A stretch of 14,812 nucleotides of DNA. Source: Acidobacteriaceae bacterium (GTDB lineage Bacteria > Acidobacteriota > Terriglobia > Terriglobales > Acidobacteriaceae). Where the stretch lies: NCBI GenBank assembly GCA_003164255.1, contig PLST01000174.1, positions 1 to 14,812 of the forward strand, written 5' to 3'. Numbering within the stretch: position 1 is the stretch's first letter; every line of letters begins with the position of its first letter. The notes under the pieces are model-generated. The model made no database searches. It was not told where the DNA came from and was given only the letters and a program-made list of their open reading frames with translations. Positions 13,641 through 14,812 of this stretch are shown here, one piece after another. Both the position numbers and the translations under genes were made by a program.

Positions 13641-14812
13641 ATGCGCGAAGCAGGTTGGGCAAGGGCTGTGGCGATCGGCGTTCTTGTGACGTGCGGGCTT
13701 GCGGCGTTTGCGCAAGCCCCGGCGCAGACTCCTGATTCATCCGGCCAGCCTGCTGCAACCAGCAGCGCCCAGGCTCCTGCGCCAGCCTCGGATAAAGGCG
13801 CGCCCGCAGCGACTCCCGATCAGGCTTCATTACCGATCGTCACCGGCGGCCGGCTGCACGGCGTGGTCAAGAGCGGCAACATCCCTCTGCCCGGCGTCAC
13901 CGTCACCGCGCAAAATACGCTCACTGGAAAGAAATACTCCACAACCACCGACATTACCGGTTCGTGGTCAATGACTCTTCCGCAGAATGGCCGCTACGTC
14001 ATCCGCACGCAATTCGCGGCTTTCGCACCCGGATCGCAGGAAGCGCTTCTGAATGCAGCCAGCCACGACAGCCTGGTGAACTTCCAGTTGTTGCTGGCCT
14101 CGCGCGCGGCCGAGCAGGAACAGCAGCAGGCGAGGGCAGAGGCCGCGCAGGCTTCGCCGGCTGACGCAATCCGCCAACTCGCAGGCAACGGCGCCGAGAG
14201 CCTGAGCCTGGTCACATCGCTCTCGAGCGATACAGAGACCGGCAGCGGCACGGCGGGCGTAAGCGGTGCGGCGCTGCCTTCTGTCGCCGCAAATTCTGAC
14301 TTCAGCAGTGACTCGGTCGCTATCAGTGGCCAGTCGGGCCAGGTGAGCGCGATGGCCGGCATCAACCTCGACCAGATCCGCGACGCCATCTCTGCCTACC
14401 AGGCGGCGAACCCCGGTCAGGCCCTTCCCGGAGCCGGCGGTCTCTTCGGTGGGCCGGGTGGTGGCGGCGGATTCGGTGGTGGCGGTTTTGGTGGCGATGG
14501 TGGAGGTTTCGGTGGTGGTGGAGGTGGCTTCGGCGGCCGTGGTGGCGGCGGGGGACGCGGCAACTTTCGCGGCTTCAATCCCGGTCAACCGCATGGCGCA
14601 GTCTTCTGGTTCGGATCGAACTCCGCACTCAATGCCGAACCGTTTGCCCTGCAGGGCCAGTCGCAACAACAGCCCGCCTCGGGATCGAACCGCTTCGGCC
14701 TGACCTTCATGAGCTCGCCCTACATTCCTCATCTCACCAAGCCCAGCGGCAAAGATACGGTCTTCCTCACCTTGAGCGGCACGCGCCAGTCAAGCCCAGA
14801 GGATTTGTATGC
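13641..14812 (+). CDS. Carboxypeptidase-regulatory-like / TonB-receptor-like protein with glycine-rich tract, 3'-truncated
   Basis: The frame is open from ATG 13641 (GGGGAG five bases upstream) to the end of the window, so 390 residues are visible. A signal peptide (~1-24, VAIGVLVTCGLAAFAQA) is followed by an Ala/Pro/Ser/Gln linker. Residues ~69-135 are a carboxypeptidase-regulatory-like beta-sandwich: GGRLHGVVKSGNIPLPGVTVTAQNTLTG, then TTTDITGSWSMTLPQNGRYVIR. An Ala/Glu/Gln-rich helix (~150-172) follows. Residues ~264-312 are a Gly/Phe/Arg-rich tract with FGG spacing every few residues. After it, PHGAVFWFGSNSALNAEPF and GTRQSSPEDLYA resemble the start of the large acidobacterial TonB-dependent-receptor-like proteins. 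The rest lies outside the window. Its role is probably in outer-membrane uptake or surface structure. Confidence 0.85.
   Translation, partial: MREAGWARAVAIGVLVTCGLAAFAQAPAQTPDSSGQPAATSSAQAPAPASDKGAPAATPDQASLPIVTGGRLHGVVKSGNIPLPGVTVTAQNTLTGKKYSTTTDITGSWSMTLPQNGRYVIRTQFAAFAPGSQEALLNAASHDSLVNFQLLLASRAAEQEQQQARAEAAQASPADAIRQLAGNGAESLSLVTSLSSDTETGSGTAGVSGAALPSVAANSDFSSDSVAISGQSGQVSAMAGINLDQIRDAISAYQAANPGQALPGAGGLFGGPGGGGGFGGGGFGGDGGGFGGGGGGFGGRGGGGGRGNFRGFNPGQPHGAVFWFGSNSALNAEPFALQGQSQQQPASGSNRFGLTFMSSPYIPHLTKPSGKDTVFLTLSGTRQSSPEDLY

Noticed and set aside
13968..14732. 254-codon minus-strand frame rich in Ala/Thr/Glu
   Set aside because: It is a shadow of the signal-peptide-bearing gene on the plus strand; its repeats reflect the Gly codon tract and linker.

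Overview
The window looks like GC-rich chromosomal DNA from a Gram-negative, probably aerobic soil or peat bacterium, most likely an Acidobacteriota of the Terriglobia type. This is an inference from gene content: two enzymes with twin-arginine (Tat) signals, an OmpA-like envelope protein of a type I associate with that phylum, a large TPR secretory protein, and the start of a carboxypeptidase-regulatory / TonB-receptor-like protein with a glycine-rich tract. There is no rRNA, tRNA, CRISPR array or intact insertion sequence. No gene-free stretch exceeds 300 bases; the longest are 2298-2529, 6858-7068 and 8656-8859.

Layout. Bases 1-324 (+) hold the C-terminal end of an aspartate-semialdehyde-dehydrogenase-like protein. 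Bases 420-1108 (+) encode an AbrB/MazE-type antitoxin and a PIN-domain (VapC) toxin, preceded by repeated GTAAG/CTTAC half-sites and an extended -10 element placed so close to the ATG that the mRNA may be leaderless. A dGTPase-like HD hydrolase follows convergently (1128-2297, -). Next come an orphan sugar-type ABC substrate-binding lipoprotein (2530-3519, +), a strong terminator, and an OmpA-family protein (3665-4528, +), closed by a bidirectional terminator. A 728-residue TPR protein with a signal peptide (4671-6857, -) and purH (7069-8655, -) lie downstream.

From 8860 the strand switches to a rhomboid protease (8860-9705, +) and a Tat-exported aldo/keto reductase (9788-10750, +). The reductase stop codon directly abuts the stop codon of a small secreted protein on the other strand (10751-11134, -). 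The same strand then carries a Tat-exported protein resembling mannonate dehydratase (11255-12394, -), an XRE regulator (12482-12829, -) and a GNAT acetyltransferase (13003-13575, -). The last gene (13641 to the window end, +) has no stop codon inside the window. It encodes a signal peptide, a carboxypeptidase-regulatory-like domain and a glycine/phenylalanine tract.

How the genes fit together. purH and the dGTPase both act in purine metabolism but are not linked in an operon. The lipoprotein, OmpA protein, TPR protein, rhomboid and terminal receptor-like gene give the window a strong cell-envelope theme. The most suggestive cluster is 9788-12829: two predicted periplasmic enzymes that could act on carbohydrates, a small secreted protein and a regulator. 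I do not see a clear new defence or mobile system. The points most worth checking are the antitoxin promoter architecture, the exported mannonate dehydratase homologue with a cysteine cluster at its metal site, the nested inverted repeats at 11161-11254, and the tandem hairpins between the ABC lipoprotein and the OmpA gene.
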